A program made the translations under genes and the position numbers. From contig NZ_FWZT01000018.1 of assembly GCF_900177345.1 (NCBI RefSeq), positions 1 through 64,000 on the forward strand: a stretch of 64,000 nt of DNA. The letters run 5' to 3'. Origin of the DNA: Pseudobacteriovorax antillogorgiicola. Lineage in GTDB: Bacteria > Bdellovibrionota_B > Oligoflexia > Oligoflexales > Oligoflexaceae. The notes under the pieces are model-generated. The model worked only from the letters and a program-made list of their open reading frames with translations, was not told the DNA's origin and did not search any database. This document shows positions 34,144-42,806 of this stretch, piece after piece; position 1 is the first letter of the stretch; every line of letters starts with the position of its first letter.

Positions 34144-34920
34144 ATGGTACAAGAAAAGCTGATCTCGGAAACGGAGCAGATCCATAAATATCTCAGAGAT
34201 TTGGCCCTCAAGGACTCTACAGGAATTATCCGCCCTGTTAAAGCCACAACCCTAGGAGTCAAGTTCCGTTTTGGTCGCACAAAGTTTAACGAAAAGCCAT
34301 TTGGAATCCAACTTGTCGATATCTCGCAGTATGGCTTGAACAAACTCAAAGACTACAAGGAACTCCAGATCGAGGTGTTCGGCCAAGATCGGAGGGTATC
34401 GTTTAAATCTGATCTTCTGAAGGTCAGTAAGTACGGAATATGGGTCTCTGTGCCGGTTGAGGTTTCCAAGTCAGAGCGTCGGCAAAGGCAGCGCTATCTT
34501 ACCAATGAGGATCATCTACCATTTTTCGATCCTGGAAATTGGGCTGTGGAGCCAGATGATATCTCGGCCCCACCCGTATTTGGCCTGTACAAGCCCCTCG
34601 CAGCATGGACTTTGGTGGTCGATATCAGCTTCGGAGGCTTATGTGTGGAAACCCGTTTCCCATCCATTGTTAATTGGGTGGAAAGCAATCCTCACTTCAA
34701 AGAGTCCATGGTTCAATTGCCTATGAAAAAAGGCTTTCAGGTGGAAACTGAGCTTCGCTGGACCAAACGCATTCGAGAACGGGTCGTCACTGAAGATGGA
34801 TTAACTTTATCCATTCAGAAGTACAAGTTTGGGATGCAGTTTATTGAGCCGAGTCGCGAGTTCTTGCAGAGCCTCACAGAGTTCTTAAAAGTGATGCAAA
34901 TTACGGAGAATAAGGGGTAA
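34144..34920 (+). CDS. PilZ domain protein, likely c-di-GMP effector
   Basis: A 258-residue cytoplasmic protein. The N-terminal 110 residues form a YcgR-like beta domain (VKATTLGVKFRFGRTKF...IQLVDIS). The C-terminal PilZ barrel carries both c-di-GMP motifs: RRQRQRY (RxxxR) near residue 116-122 and DISFGGLCVET (DxSxxG) near 160. An insertion of about 40 residues separates them, longer than usual. It is 3 bases upstream of the pseudo-receiver/TPR gene and surely in one transcript. The ribosome site (AGGG 11 bases upstream) is poorly placed. A role in motility or surface behaviour is inferred from the family. Confidence 0.78.
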   Translation: MVQEKLISETEQIHKYLRDLALKDSTGIIRPVKATTLGVKFRFGRTKFNEKPFGIQLVDISQYGLNKLKDYKELQIEVFGQDRRVSFKSDLLKVSKYGIWVSVPVEVSKSERRQRQRYLTNEDHLPFFDPGNWAVEPDDISAPPVFGLYKPLAAWTLVVDISFGGLCVETRFPSIVNWVESNPHFKESMVQLPMKKGFQVETELRWTKRIRERVVTEDGLTLSIQKYKFGMQFIEPSREFLQSLTEFLKVMQITENKG

Positions 34921-34923
34921 ACG

Positions 34924-36066
34924 ATGGTTCTAAGACCAGCTGGGAACTTCAAGGTTCCGACAGCCGTCGCCTACAGCGCCTTCGATCGCAAACTCAATAT
35001 TATCATTAAGGATATTATCTCTAAAAGGGGCTGGCGCCTTGAAGGGACCCATACGTCTGAGGATGAGTGCTTTGCATTGCTAACGACAGGCAAAGCCTCG
35101 TTGCTTGTTATTGATGACACCGTTGAAGTCCCTGCCAGCTTCATCTTGCGAGAGCAAATCTTCAACGTAGTCCCTGTTTTAACACCTACTATCATTATTT
35201 GCTCCGAGCATAATGAAGTCGATATGAAGTGTATGATGGCTATGGGAGAGCCCGTAATCGTCAAGAAGCCACTCACTCCGCAGAAGTTCTTAGATGCCTT
35301 TGACCGTGTGATCAAGCGATGGAGCGCTCCCCCTTTTGGAAACTTGCGAGAGGCTGCGTTTCTTATCGCCAATGGTCAACGGCAAAATGGGTATAAGCTG
35401 TTGGCGAAAATGGTTCAAAACCAAGCTGTACACCACATAGCTTCTGCTGCCCTATCGTTATATTACCGGCAAAAGCATGACTTTCTGATGACAGAGAAGA
35501 TTCTTTACAATGCCTTCAAGGCGGGTGAACATCAAATGTCGATCATCCTATCCTTGATTGATCTTTACCTTTATAGCGGGTGCCCCCGCAAAGCCCTAGA
35601 GCTGCTCAAGAAGGCCAATTACGAATATAACAATCCCAACTTCCTGTGTATCGATGCGATCCAGGCCCATTTGCTACTCAATCAGATTCGTGAGTGCAGC
35701 CCCTATTTGACCCAAATGATTGAGAACGACTACTTTGCTGATGTTGGCCGCTACTTCCTGCCTCGGATCGCGTACTCATCAGGCTTGCTCGACTTGTTTG
35801 ACAAGTCGATTCGCTATCGTCCGGATAAGTTTGATGAGTATCAAAGAGCTTGGCATGTCCTATCTGATAAGGATGCGAAGCGCCGATTGTCGCAATACGA
35901 GCAAGTTTCCGTCATGAAAAAGTTGAAGGAAAGAGAGGAGCGGTTACGTATCGGCAAAACTGGCAAGGAAGAGGTGCGCAAGGAGCTTACCATCGATCAA
36001 TCCCGTTATATGGAAATAGGTAAGCCATTGTTTAGACTGAATAAACAGAATCACGATCGCTCGTAA
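34924..36066 (+). CDS. pseudo-receiver plus TPR-like protein
   Basis: The N-terminal 130 residues have the fold pattern of a receiver domain but the acid pair near the N-terminus is gone (VAYSAFDRK in its place) while LLVIDD and VKKPLTPQKF, the usual Asp and Lys positions, remain, so phosphorylation is doubtful. The rest (about 140-330) is helical repeat of the TPR type: ALSLYYRQKHDFLMTEKILYNAF, LSLIDLYLYSGCPRKALELLKKA. The C-terminus is a charged helix. GGGG precedes the ATG and the gene begins 3 bases after the PilZ gene. It has the same architecture as the protein at 40130-41314; both likely act as protein-binding scaffolds. Confidence 0.72.
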   Translation: MVLRPAGNFKVPTAVAYSAFDRKLNIIIKDIISKRGWRLEGTHTSEDECFALLTTGKASLLVIDDTVEVPASFILREQIFNVVPVLTPTIIICSEHNEVDMKCMMAMGEPVIVKKPLTPQKFLDAFDRVIKRWSAPPFGNLREAAFLIANGQRQNGYKLLAKMVQNQAVHHIASAALSLYYRQKHDFLMTEKILYNAFKAGEHQMSIILSLIDLYLYSGCPRKALELLKKANYEYNNPNFLCIDAIQAHLLLNQIRECSPYLTQMIENDYFADVGRYFLPRIAYSSGLLDLFDKSIRYRPDKFDEYQRAWHVLSDKDAKRRLSQYEQVSVMKKLKEREERLRIGKTGKEEVRKELTIDQSRYMEIGKPLFRLNKQNHDRS

Positions 36067-36190
36067 TACTTCGGTTTCCTGGGGAAATCATCATGCATAA
36101 CTTATGGCAATTCTAAGGCTTTCTCTAGTGATTTAGATTGGGCTGCAATTCCCGCCGATAGTAACTAAAATAGCTTAGTTGGAGATTCTT

Positions 36191-36625
36191 ATGGACTGCG
36201 GAAGCCTAGATGAGCTTATGCAACAGTCTATCCGTGTGAGCCGCTCCCCGCGATTTGATGTTCGAGACTTAGATGTCAGGATTCTCGCCCGTGCTAACGG
36301 AATGCGCTACAACTGCTTTTGGTTGAAGGTCCTCAACATATCGAGTTCGGGTTTACTTATCACCAATGATCACCATGGTTTTGTGACGTTTCGAATCGGA
36401 GATACTTTGCAAACAACCATGGACATTGCTGGCCGTGTTTTTCGCCGTCCCATCCACGTCAGGTTTAGAATAGTCAGGGAGCACCAGCACAATAGCGGAA
36501 CCGCATGGGGTTTAGAAGTTGTGGAAGTGGAGGAGCGACATAGTGAGGTCTTCCAGGCTGGCATTGATTTGATTAGCCTTATGACTCACCCCAAGGTGCA
36601 GTCGTCTCAGTCAAACATTGCCTAA
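36191..36625 (+). CDS. small PilZ domain protein
   Basis: A 144-residue protein that is essentially one PilZ domain: PRFDVRDLDVRI supplies RxxxR (RFDVR) and NISSSGLLI supplies NxSxxG, the c-di-GMP-contacting pair; the end matches the VRFRIVREH...GLEVVEV strand pattern. It starts at ATG 36191, with GGAG 6 bases upstream; an in-frame TTG at 36179 overlaps that site. A GCCGATAG box 30 bases upstream resembles a sigma-28 -10, but no -35 is at the right distance. It is the third gene of the signalling set after the PilZ and pseudo-receiver/TPR pair. Confidence 0.8.
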   Translation: MDCGSLDELMQQSIRVSRSPRFDVRDLDVRILARANGMRYNCFWLKVLNISSSGLLITNDHHGFVTFRIGDTLQTTMDIAGRVFRRPIHVRFRIVREHQHNSGTAWGLEVVEVEERHSEVFQAGIDLISLMTHPKVQSSQSNIA

Positions 36626-36679
36626 ACATGCTGAAGATTCTGATAGGATAGGCCTTGAAAGCCTATTCCATTTAGTTAT

Positions 36680-36712
36680 AAGGTTCCCTCCTCTTGACTC
36701 AAAGGGGGCCTT
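36680..36712 (+). promoter_or_regulatory. hairpin masking the ribosome site of the MFS gene
   Basis: AAGGTTCCC (36680-36688) can pair with GGGGGCCTT (36704-36712) as a 9-bp stem with two G-U pairs. The 3' arm contains the GGGGG ribosome site and ends at the base before the TTG start codon. It could block translation until opened. Only weak T-richness follows, so a terminator is less likely. Confidence 0.4.
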
Positions 36713-37924
36713 TTGTCTGCCATTCGCTCGAACATACCGAAATTATACCTCTTCAGCGGCTCTTACATGCTGCTCATTCTACTGCCGATTTTTATTCCTT
36801 ATGTGATCGATAAAGGCTTATCCATGGAGCAGGTGTTCCAGCTTCAGGCCGCTTTTGCAGTGTCAGTTTTGGTATTTGAAGTTCCTTCAGGGTATCTCGC
36901 AGATATTTGGGGGAGACGACGTTGTCTGATCCTAGGAGGGCTGTTAAACGGACTTGGCTATACCTTCTTGTTTTGGGGAGAAAGCTACTGGGACTTTATG
37001 GCTTATGAGGTGCTTCTTGGGGCTGCCGCCTCCATGTATTCAGGAGCGGATGTCGCTCTCCTTTACGATTCCCTAGACTCGCTGGGGGCCAGTGAAAGCC
37101 AAAAACGGCGATCCGTAGGAAATATCCTTGCCTCGCGATCTGTAGCGGAAGCGATAGCAGCCGTATTGAGTTCTATTCTCCTCTGGCTTGGAACCCAGTT
37201 TACCGTTGTAGCAGCTCAGTTCGCTGTTGGTTGGGCACCGCTTCTTATCGCTTTGAGCCTGAAGGAGTTGGAAATTGAGCGTCCACCCCACCTGGGGCAT
37301 TTCAATAACTTTAAAGCCGTTGCAAGAACGATTTTCTTAGAGTCAAAAATGCTCCGAGCCATTGCCTTAACTATGACAGTGTGGGGGATGTCAACGTTCT
37401 TTGCGGTGTGGTTATTCCAAAAATATTGGCAGGAACAGGGCATTCCTTTGGTTTACTTCGGTTGGCTATGGGCTTTCTACAATCTGAGTGTCGCCATATC
37501 CAGTAAGTTTGCCCATCTGTTGGAAGACCGTTTGGGTCCAGCGCTCTTAGTACTCCTTATGGGGGGATTGCCAATTGCAGGGTATCTCTCGATGGCATTT
37601 TTTTCGGGTTGGCTAGGAGTTTGCGCAGGGCTGCTTTTTCAACTAGCCAGGGGAATTCATCAGGTCACCCTGAAAGATGCCTTCAACAAACGAATTGCAA
37701 GTCATCTAAGGGCCACATCCAATTCTGTGATCTCGTTTGGCTTCCGCGGGGCCTTCTTTGTTACAGGGCCAGCAGTGGGGTGGAGTGTTGATGTTTATGG
37801 CTTGCAAATGACTCTTTATATCTTGGCTGGGGTTTTTTCTCTTCTAGCTTTGGTTATCATTCTCCCGTTTGCAAAGTTGTTATGGACAGCTCCTAGTCAT
37901 CCGGCTCAAATTGATTCAAAATAG
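36713..37924 (+). CDS. MFS transporter
   Basis: A 403-residue polytopic membrane protein with about 12 hydrophobic segments. The A-motif between helices 2 and 3 is GYLADIWGRRRCLILGG, typical of the major facilitator superfamily. The substrate is unknown; similarity is to drug- or multidrug-efflux-like members with the FEVPSGYLAD helix-2 motif. The start is TTG at 36713 with GGGGG 4 bases upstream inside a hairpin. No ATG is close enough to give the first helix. It overlaps the convergent dioxygenase-like gene by 32 bases. Confidence 0.82.
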   Translation: MSAIRSNIPKLYLFSGSYMLLILLPIFIPYVIDKGLSMEQVFQLQAAFAVSVLVFEVPSGYLADIWGRRRCLILGGLLNGLGYTFLFWGESYWDFMAYEVLLGAAASMYSGADVALLYDSLDSLGASESQKRRSVGNILASRSVAEAIAAVLSSILLWLGTQFTVVAAQFAVGWAPLLIALSLKELEIERPPHLGHFNNFKAVARTIFLESKMLRAIALTMTVWGMSTFFAVWLFQKYWQEQGIPLVYFGWLWAFYNLSVAISSKFAHLLEDRLGPALLVLLMGGLPIAGYLSMAFFSGWLGVCAGLLFQLARGIHQVTLKDAFNKRIASHLRATSNSVISFGFRGAFFVTGPAVGWSVDVYGLQMTLYILAGVFSLLALVIILPFAKLLWTAPSHPAQIDSK

Positions 37925-38690
37925 AGATGCCGTAGCCTACTCCAAAAGGGGCTTCGTAAGATAGAAATTTGGCATTGTGGTTGGACAGCTGAGATGCCAA
38001 TGCTACGAAGCAAAAGCTATCAACAACATCCTCTCCTGCACCCATTCTCAAATCCTCACTGATCTGAATAGCTTTTTGAAAGTCTCCTTGATGAAGAGCT
38101 TGGGTAAAGTTCTGATCGAACTCCTCAGCCTGCGGATGGAAGCCGCCAGGGGAGTCAGGCCTGAGGCAGTGTGAAAGATCCCCTGATGCGACCAGCGCGA
38201 AGCTTTGAGGGTCCTTGCGCAGAAGATCGTGAAGTGCATCTGCTGCATCTTCGACGTAATTCATGGGCTCCATGGCAGGCAAGCTAATGATGGTTGTTTT
38301 ACCATCCCACCCAGCTTGTTGCAGGAACCACAGGGGCACCATAGAACCATGATCCAGGTCAACTTTAGGGAGAGACTCAAAGGAGTGGGGGGCGGTATCT
38401 TCGAGTTCTTCAATCATCACCTTATCCCAAGGCAAATTGATTTTGATCCCTGGCTTGCCAAAGCTCGCAAAGTTACCCGTAATTCTCTGGTTAATCACGC
38501 CGAATTTGTCAGGCAAACGGGGGGCGTGTGGGGATACTAATATAATGTGGTCTGGGTTGTACTTCATAAGAGTTCGCGCTGCTGTCATCATAGAATCAGT
38601 GGTTTTGCCACATTGCTTGCTACGGTCGAGGCCAACCGTCGGAATGGTTACGGGGGCGTGACACATAAGGGCAGAAGAACAAATAGGCAT
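37893..38690 (-). CDS. AmmeMemoRadiSam-type class III extradiol dioxygenase-like protein
   Basis: The 265-residue protein matches the LigB-fold domain found at the front of AmmeMemoRadiSam system protein A: His11 in LMCHAPVTIP, His55 in VSPHAPR, DLDHGSMVPLWFL (His114), ASGDLSHCLRPDSPGGFHP, and YEAPFGVGYG with the third iron ligand Glu. Class III dioxygenases cut aromatic rings with Fe(II), but the true reaction of this branch is unknown. The AMMECR1 domain and the radical SAM partner usually linked to it are not present in this window. The ATG at 38690 has AAAGGG 8 bases upstream. It overlaps the MFS gene at its 3' end. Confidence 0.76.
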   Translation of the reverse strand: MPICSSALMCHAPVTIPTVGLDRSKQCGKTTDSMMTAARTLMKYNPDHIILVSPHAPRLPDKFGVINQRITGNFASFGKPGIKINLPWDKVMIEELEDTAPHSFESLPKVDLDHGSMVPLWFLQQAGWDGKTTIISLPAMEPMNYVEDAADALHDLLRKDPQSFALVASGDLSHCLRPDSPGGFHPQAEEFDQNFTQALHQGDFQKAIQISEDLRMGAGEDVVDSFCFVALASQLSNHNAKFLSYEAPFGVGYGISILNQFEPDD

Positions 38691-38848
38691 ATGCGAATCC
38701 CTTTCTCTGGCATGACTTAAGTTCCTGAAATGTCTGCGAGCTGATCCGACTGATGATGAGTGATTCTAAATTTTACCGATTCGTAGAGAAATCAGCTAGC
38801 CAAATTCCGAACATGAGAGAGTCATCGGATTTTTCTAGGGCTTCTTTT

Positions 38849-39286
38849 ATGACCATCACCGTAATCGACGACGACGAGAATATTTTAGAGTTGTATAGTG
38901 ACTATCTAGAAACTCTAGGGTACCAAGATGTCAAGCTTTATCAGGATTCTAAGCCGTTCCAGGCCCAATCATTTGTCGACGATGTGGTAAAGGAAAGTTC
39001 TGTGATTCTTTGCGATATACGAATGCCTGACGTTGATGGCAAGGAAATCATGGATCGGGTTATTGAGTCGCGCAAGACCCTAGGTAAATATGTTCTCTTT
39101 ATATTTATTTCAGGAATTCCCAAAGATTATTATCCTTGCACCTCCGATGGCTGGGGAGCCTTAGTCAAGGCGGACGATATGATTGGCAAGCCGATCACCC
39201 TCGATGAAATGAAGCAGGTCCTCGAACTCCACGGTATCTTTCCCATGAATGGTATTGTAGCAGACTTCGACGAAGATGCTGGCTGA
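38849..39286 (+). CDS. single-domain response regulator
   Basis: From the ATG at 38849 (AGGG 9 bases upstream) the 145-residue product is one receiver domain: TVIDDDENI (acid residues), phosphoacceptor Asp in VILCDIRMPDVDG, Ser in FISGIP and Lys in MIGKPITLDE. The frame is open 96 bases further upstream from an ATG without ribosome site. A loop insertion after the Ser (PKDYYPCTSDGWGALVKADD) is longer than in CheY. No output domain or adjacent kinase. It is divergent from the dioxygenase-like gene and followed by lgt 80 bases later. Confidence 0.78.
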   Translation: MTITVIDDDENILELYSDYLETLGYQDVKLYQDSKPFQAQSFVDDVVKESSVILCDIRMPDVDGKEIMDRVIESRKTLGKYVLFIFISGIPKDYYPCTSDGWGALVKADDMIGKPITLDEMKQVLELHGIFPMNGIVADFDEDAG

Positions 39287-39366
39287 CACAGTGCTCCGGA
39301 TATGAGATTCGAACTGTCCCATAAAATTTGCTAGACTCACCTGATATGCAAACTGCTGAGGCATCT

Positions 39367-40167
39367 ATGGAGTACTACGTTCACGACTTAAATCCCATCG
39401 CGTTTTCAATAGGAGATTTAGTACTCCCATGGTACTGGCTTGTTTATGTGGCTGGTTTCTTTTTTATTTACAGTTATGGCCGTCGGCTTGCTCGCAGTCA
39501 GAATCTCATCTTAAGCAAAAATGATTGGATCGATTACATGGTTTGGGGATGGCTAGGTCTCCTCTTAGGAGGGCGTTTATTCTATGCTTTGGTCTATAAT
39601 CTGGAGTATTTTGTGAGCCATCCGGCGGAAATTTATCAACTTTGGAAAGGTGGCATGAGCTTTCATGGTGGCTTGCTGGGAGTTTTGCTGACCATCTATA
39701 TTCTGAGCCGAAGGAAAAAGCAGGACTTTTTCCTGCCCATGGATCTGGTCGCAAGTAGTATCCCCTTCGTGCTTGGCTTTGGGCGTATTGCAAACTTTAT
39801 AAATGGTGAGCTTGCAGGGCGCGTGGCATCGATTCCTTGGGCTGTCGTCTTTCCAAAGTACTACGATCAGCTTCCAAGGCATCCATCCCAGCTTTATCAA
39901 TCTGCAACAGAAGGTTTTCTGCTATTTGTCATCCTCCGATGGCAGCGTCATCGACTGTCAAATAGCGGTACCATATCGTGCTTCTTTTTGATTGGGTATG
40001 GTTCTTTTCGATTTGTGACCGAGTTCTTTCGAAATCCAGATCCGCAAGTCGGCTTTCTACTCGGTTTTCTCACGATGGGGCAGCTGCTTTGTTTGGTGAT
40101 GATTTTGATTGGTTTTGCTTTACTGCGTTTCAGGCAGACTTATTCAAGTACTTCTGAGTCAGTTTAA
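39367..40167 (+). CDS. lgt: prolipoprotein diacylglyceryl transferase
   Basis: Lgt moves diacylglycerol from phosphatidylglycerol to the lipobox Cys, the first step of lipoprotein maturation in the inner membrane. The 266-residue product has seven hydrophobic segments and the signature GFGRIANFINGELAGR, including the essential Arg and Asn, plus HGGLLG (catalytic-region His) near residue 100. The ATG at 39367 has GAGG 5 bases upstream; earlier ATGs at 39328 and 39346 are weaker. The many lipoproteins in this window fit the need for this enzyme. Its end overlaps the convergent REC/TPR gene by 38 bases. Confidence 0.93.
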   Translation: MEYYVHDLNPIAFSIGDLVLPWYWLVYVAGFFFIYSYGRRLARSQNLILSKNDWIDYMVWGWLGLLLGGRLFYALVYNLEYFVSHPAEIYQLWKGGMSFHGGLLGVLLTIYILSRRKKQDFFLPMDLVASSIPFVLGFGRIANFINGELAGRVASIPWAVVFPKYYDQLPRHPSQLYQSATEGFLLFVILRWQRHRLSNSGTISCFFLIGYGSFRFVTEFFRNPDPQVGFLLGFLTMGQLLCLVMILIGFALLRFRQTYSSTSESV

Positions 40168-41314
40168 GCTTGTCGTGGGCTTTATCGTAATCGGGTTTCA
40201 GCTGAATGACTTCGTGTAATATTTTATCTGCCTTCGTAATATGGTCTTTGGACTTCAGGTTGATGTGGGCGATGGCCAAATTGTAGAGAATCCGATAGAG
40301 TTCTCTAGCATGTGGCATCAATCGTTTCGCTTTTTCATATTCATCGATCGCATCGAGATAGTTGCCCTCTTTCGCGAACATTACTCCCCGATTGTTGAAG
40401 TGTCGAATCAATTCTTTAGCACCTGTGGTTTCTTCACAAAAATCTTGGGCTTCCTTCTCGAAGCCGGCATCCTGTAGATTCTGAAAAAATTTAAATTTCA
40501 GGTCTGGATCTTCGGGGTTAAACTTAATGAGGTCGCGATATTTTTCGATGCTTTTTTGTGGAAGGCGCATCTCTAGGTACATATCAGCCATCCGCTGGAG
40601 CCTTTCCAAGTTGTCAGGAGCGAGCTTATCCGCCATTTCATAATATTTTTTAGCGTCCTCGTAGTTGCAGGTCCGCATCCGTAGCCGAGCTAGCTGATTG
40701 ATATAAGATAAATTCTTCGGATCGTCTTTGAGCAGCTTGGAAGTAATATCTAGAGAGCGTTGGTAGTCCTCAGCATGCTCAAAAACTTCAGATGCTAAGA
40801 ATCTCGACTTGGGCCCACCATTGACAAGCTTCTGATCTGCTACTGCTACGGCTTTGTCAGTTTCTCCCCGCTCCCAAAGGGGGTCAAGGACATTGATCTT
40901 TAACTCATGAATGCTGGCTCGTTGTGAAGCCTCTTCCATGGCCTTCGCAATAAGGCTAAGGAGTGTAGCTTCCTTGATTGGCTTCTTTACCAGCACAATT
41001 TCACCTAGCTCCTTCATGATGTTGGTGTCTTCTGAACTCACGGGGGTCGCTTGGGTGATAATCATGCCAGGATTTCTTTTTGATGGCACATCGTGGTTTC
41101 TAAACTTTTGGATTAAGACAGATCCAGGGAGTCCTTCGAGGTTCTTTTCAGACATCACGAGGTCGATTTTATTCTGGTTGTAATGGTAGATCGCTTGCTC
41201 CCAGTTAGGTGCCTTAACCACAGGGATTTTTCGTCGATCCAACATCGACTCAATCTGGTTCATCACCGTTTGGTCATGATCGATGATTAAGATCTTACTG
41301 GGAAACTTACTCAT
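40130..41314 (-). CDS. pseudo-receiver plus TPR protein with Asp-to-Glu phosphosite
   Basis: The 394-residue protein has an N-terminal receiver-like domain (SKILIIDHDQTV) in which the phosphoacceptor position reads LVMSEKNLEGLPG: aligned with LVLLDxNLPGxxG, the Asp is replaced by Glu, a natural phosphomimic. The Lys is kept (LVKKPIKE). From about 140 on are TPR repeats (AIDEYEKAKRLMPHARELYRILYNLAIAHINLK and others). It has the same architecture as the protein at 34924-36066, with low direct similarity. It starts at ATG 41314; the frame's ATG at 41341 has no ribosome site. A weak sigma-28-like box lies upstream at 41350-41376. Confidence 0.78.
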   Translation of the reverse strand: MSKFPSKILIIDHDQTVMNQIESMLDRRKIPVVKAPNWEQAIYHYNQNKIDLVMSEKNLEGLPGSVLIQKFRNHDVPSKRNPGMIITQATPVSSEDTNIMKELGEIVLVKKPIKEATLLSLIAKAMEEASQRASIHELKINVLDPLWERGETDKAVAVADQKLVNGGPKSRFLASEVFEHAEDYQRSLDITSKLLKDDPKNLSYINQLARLRMRTCNYEDAKKYYEMADKLAPDNLERLQRMADMYLEMRLPQKSIEKYRDLIKFNPEDPDLKFKFFQNLQDAGFEKEAQDFCEETTGAKELIRHFNNRGVMFAKEGNYLDAIDEYEKAKRLMPHARELYRILYNLAIAHINLKSKDHITKADKILHEVIQLKPDYDKAHDKLKLTQKYLNKSA

Positions 41315-41434
41315 GGCGCGCCTATATGAGATCGTGGACACCTGCTTTACTTTCGGTAAAACAGGGTCCTACTTTAGGTGTTTTCGCGCCATTAGAGAAA
41401 GTACTGGTCGGCAGGGTGCTGGGGCCCCTAGCCG

Positions 41435-42700
41435 CTAGCCGCTAGCGTGGGCTTTATTACTGAAGGTGGCTGTGTCCAGAGCTTTCTCACTTTTTGCTAC
41501 GATGCAGCTCACGGTAGCATCTCCTGTCACATTAACGGCAGTTCTCATCATATCGAGCAATCGATCAATGCCAATGATCAAGCCGATACCTTCAACTGGC
41601 AATCCGACTTGATTGAGAACCATAGCAAGAGTGATCAGGCCAACCCCTGGAACCCCTGCAGTACCAACCGAAGCCATCGTTGCTGTGAGCACCACCATCA
41701 AAAAATCTGTCACGGCCAAATCAACTTGGTAGGCTTGAGCAATGAACACCGTTGCCACACCTTGCATGATCGCTGTGCCGTCCATATTGATTGTGGCACC
41801 TAGGGGAATAGAAAACGATGCGATTTTATTATGGACGCCGAGTTTCTCTTCGACAGTTTTCAAGGTGATGGGCAGTGTTGCGTTGCTACTTGCGGTCGAG
41901 AAGGCATAAAGCCAAACTTCACGGAACTTACGGATGAAAACCATTGGGTTCAAGCCGGAAAAAACCTTGAGAATTGATGTGTATACCAAAGTTACCTGAC
42001 AAATGAGAGCTGCAACTACGACGAGGAAGTATTTCGCAAGAGGTAAAATCGCTGAGAAGCCCAATGTAGCAAAGATTTTCGCAACTAGGCAGAACACTCC
42101 AAAAGGGGCGATAAGCATGAGAATCGATAGGACAACCATGACGACACCATTGGCCTCTTTTACGAAGTTAAGCAAGCTGCTTGCCTTTTTCCCCTGAATA
42201 TTGATGCCTAGTCCTATCAATATTGCAAACATAATAACTTGAAGCATGTTTCCCTGAGTCATTGCTTCTAGGGGGTTTGCGGGAATCAAGTCAATCAGGA
42301 TTTGACCAAAACCTGGGGCTTCCTTTGCGACAAACTGGCTTTCTGAGCTGAGTTCAATCCCTTGGCCAGGAGAGACCAATAAGCCAAATGAAATGGCCAT
42401 GCTGATCGCAATTGCAGTTGTCATAAGGTATAGCGCAAGAGTTTTACCACCGACGCGGCCTAGTTGGCTCAGATCCGATAGGGACGTGACACCCTCGATC
42501 AGTGACACGAAAACTAAGGGCACAACGAGCATTTTTAGGGAGCGGATGAAAATTTGACCACCAACATGGAAAGCGCCATCCACTAAATAGGTCTGGGTCC
42601 ATGCCATGTCTGAGTGTGATAGGAGAATGCCCACGGCGATACCCAACGCCATGGCCAGTATGATATTGCGTGTGAGATTCTTATTCTGCAGGGCCTTCAT
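41435..42700 (-). CDS. dicarboxylate/amino acid:cation symporter (DAACS)
   Basis: Sodium- or proton-coupled uptake of glutamate, aspartate or C4-dicarboxylates. The 421-residue membrane protein shows the family's transport core: the serine-rich hairpin STASSNATLP, NMDGTAIMQG in helix 7, a second hairpin TMASVGTAGVPG and GIDRLLDMMRTAVNVTGDA in helix 8 with the cation- and substrate-binding Asp, Arg and Asn. The ATG at 42700 has AGGA 7 bases upstream; a longer frame to 42733 is unsupported. GCCGCTA repeats follow the stop codon. The exact substrate cannot be read from the sequence. Confidence 0.9.
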   Translation of the reverse strand: MKALQNKNLTRNIILAMALGIAVGILLSHSDMAWTQTYLVDGAFHVGGQIFIRSLKMLVVPLVFVSLIEGVTSLSDLSQLGRVGGKTLALYLMTTAIAISMAISFGLLVSPGQGIELSSESQFVAKEAPGFGQILIDLIPANPLEAMTQGNMLQVIMFAILIGLGINIQGKKASSLLNFVKEANGVVMVVLSILMLIAPFGVFCLVAKIFATLGFSAILPLAKYFLVVVAALICQVTLVYTSILKVFSGLNPMVFIRKFREVWLYAFSTASSNATLPITLKTVEEKLGVHNKIASFSIPLGATINMDGTAIMQGVATVFIAQAYQVDLAVTDFLMVVLTATMASVGTAGVPGVGLITLAMVLNQVGLPVEGIGLIIGIDRLLDMMRTAVNVTGDATVSCIVAKSEKALDTATFSNKAHASG

Positions 42701-42806
42701 CGAATTTCCTAGGGTTGTTGAGATAGCCAACAATCCTAGCTACACCCCAGCACCTTGTCAAACCTATGGGAGGACAGGCGCTGAATAAGATTAGATCGGA
42801 TGCTCT

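Noticed and set aside
36154-36161. GCCGATAG before the small PilZ gene as a sigma-28 promoter
   Set aside because: The -10 box is good and 30 bases from the ATG, but no TAAA-type -35 lies at the required distance; a 7/8 match alone is expected many times by chance.
41428-41446. GCCGCTA tandem repeat next to a GGGGCCCC palindrome after the symporter gene
   Set aside because: Only about two and a half copies, no U-tract and no conserved function; treated as incidental.
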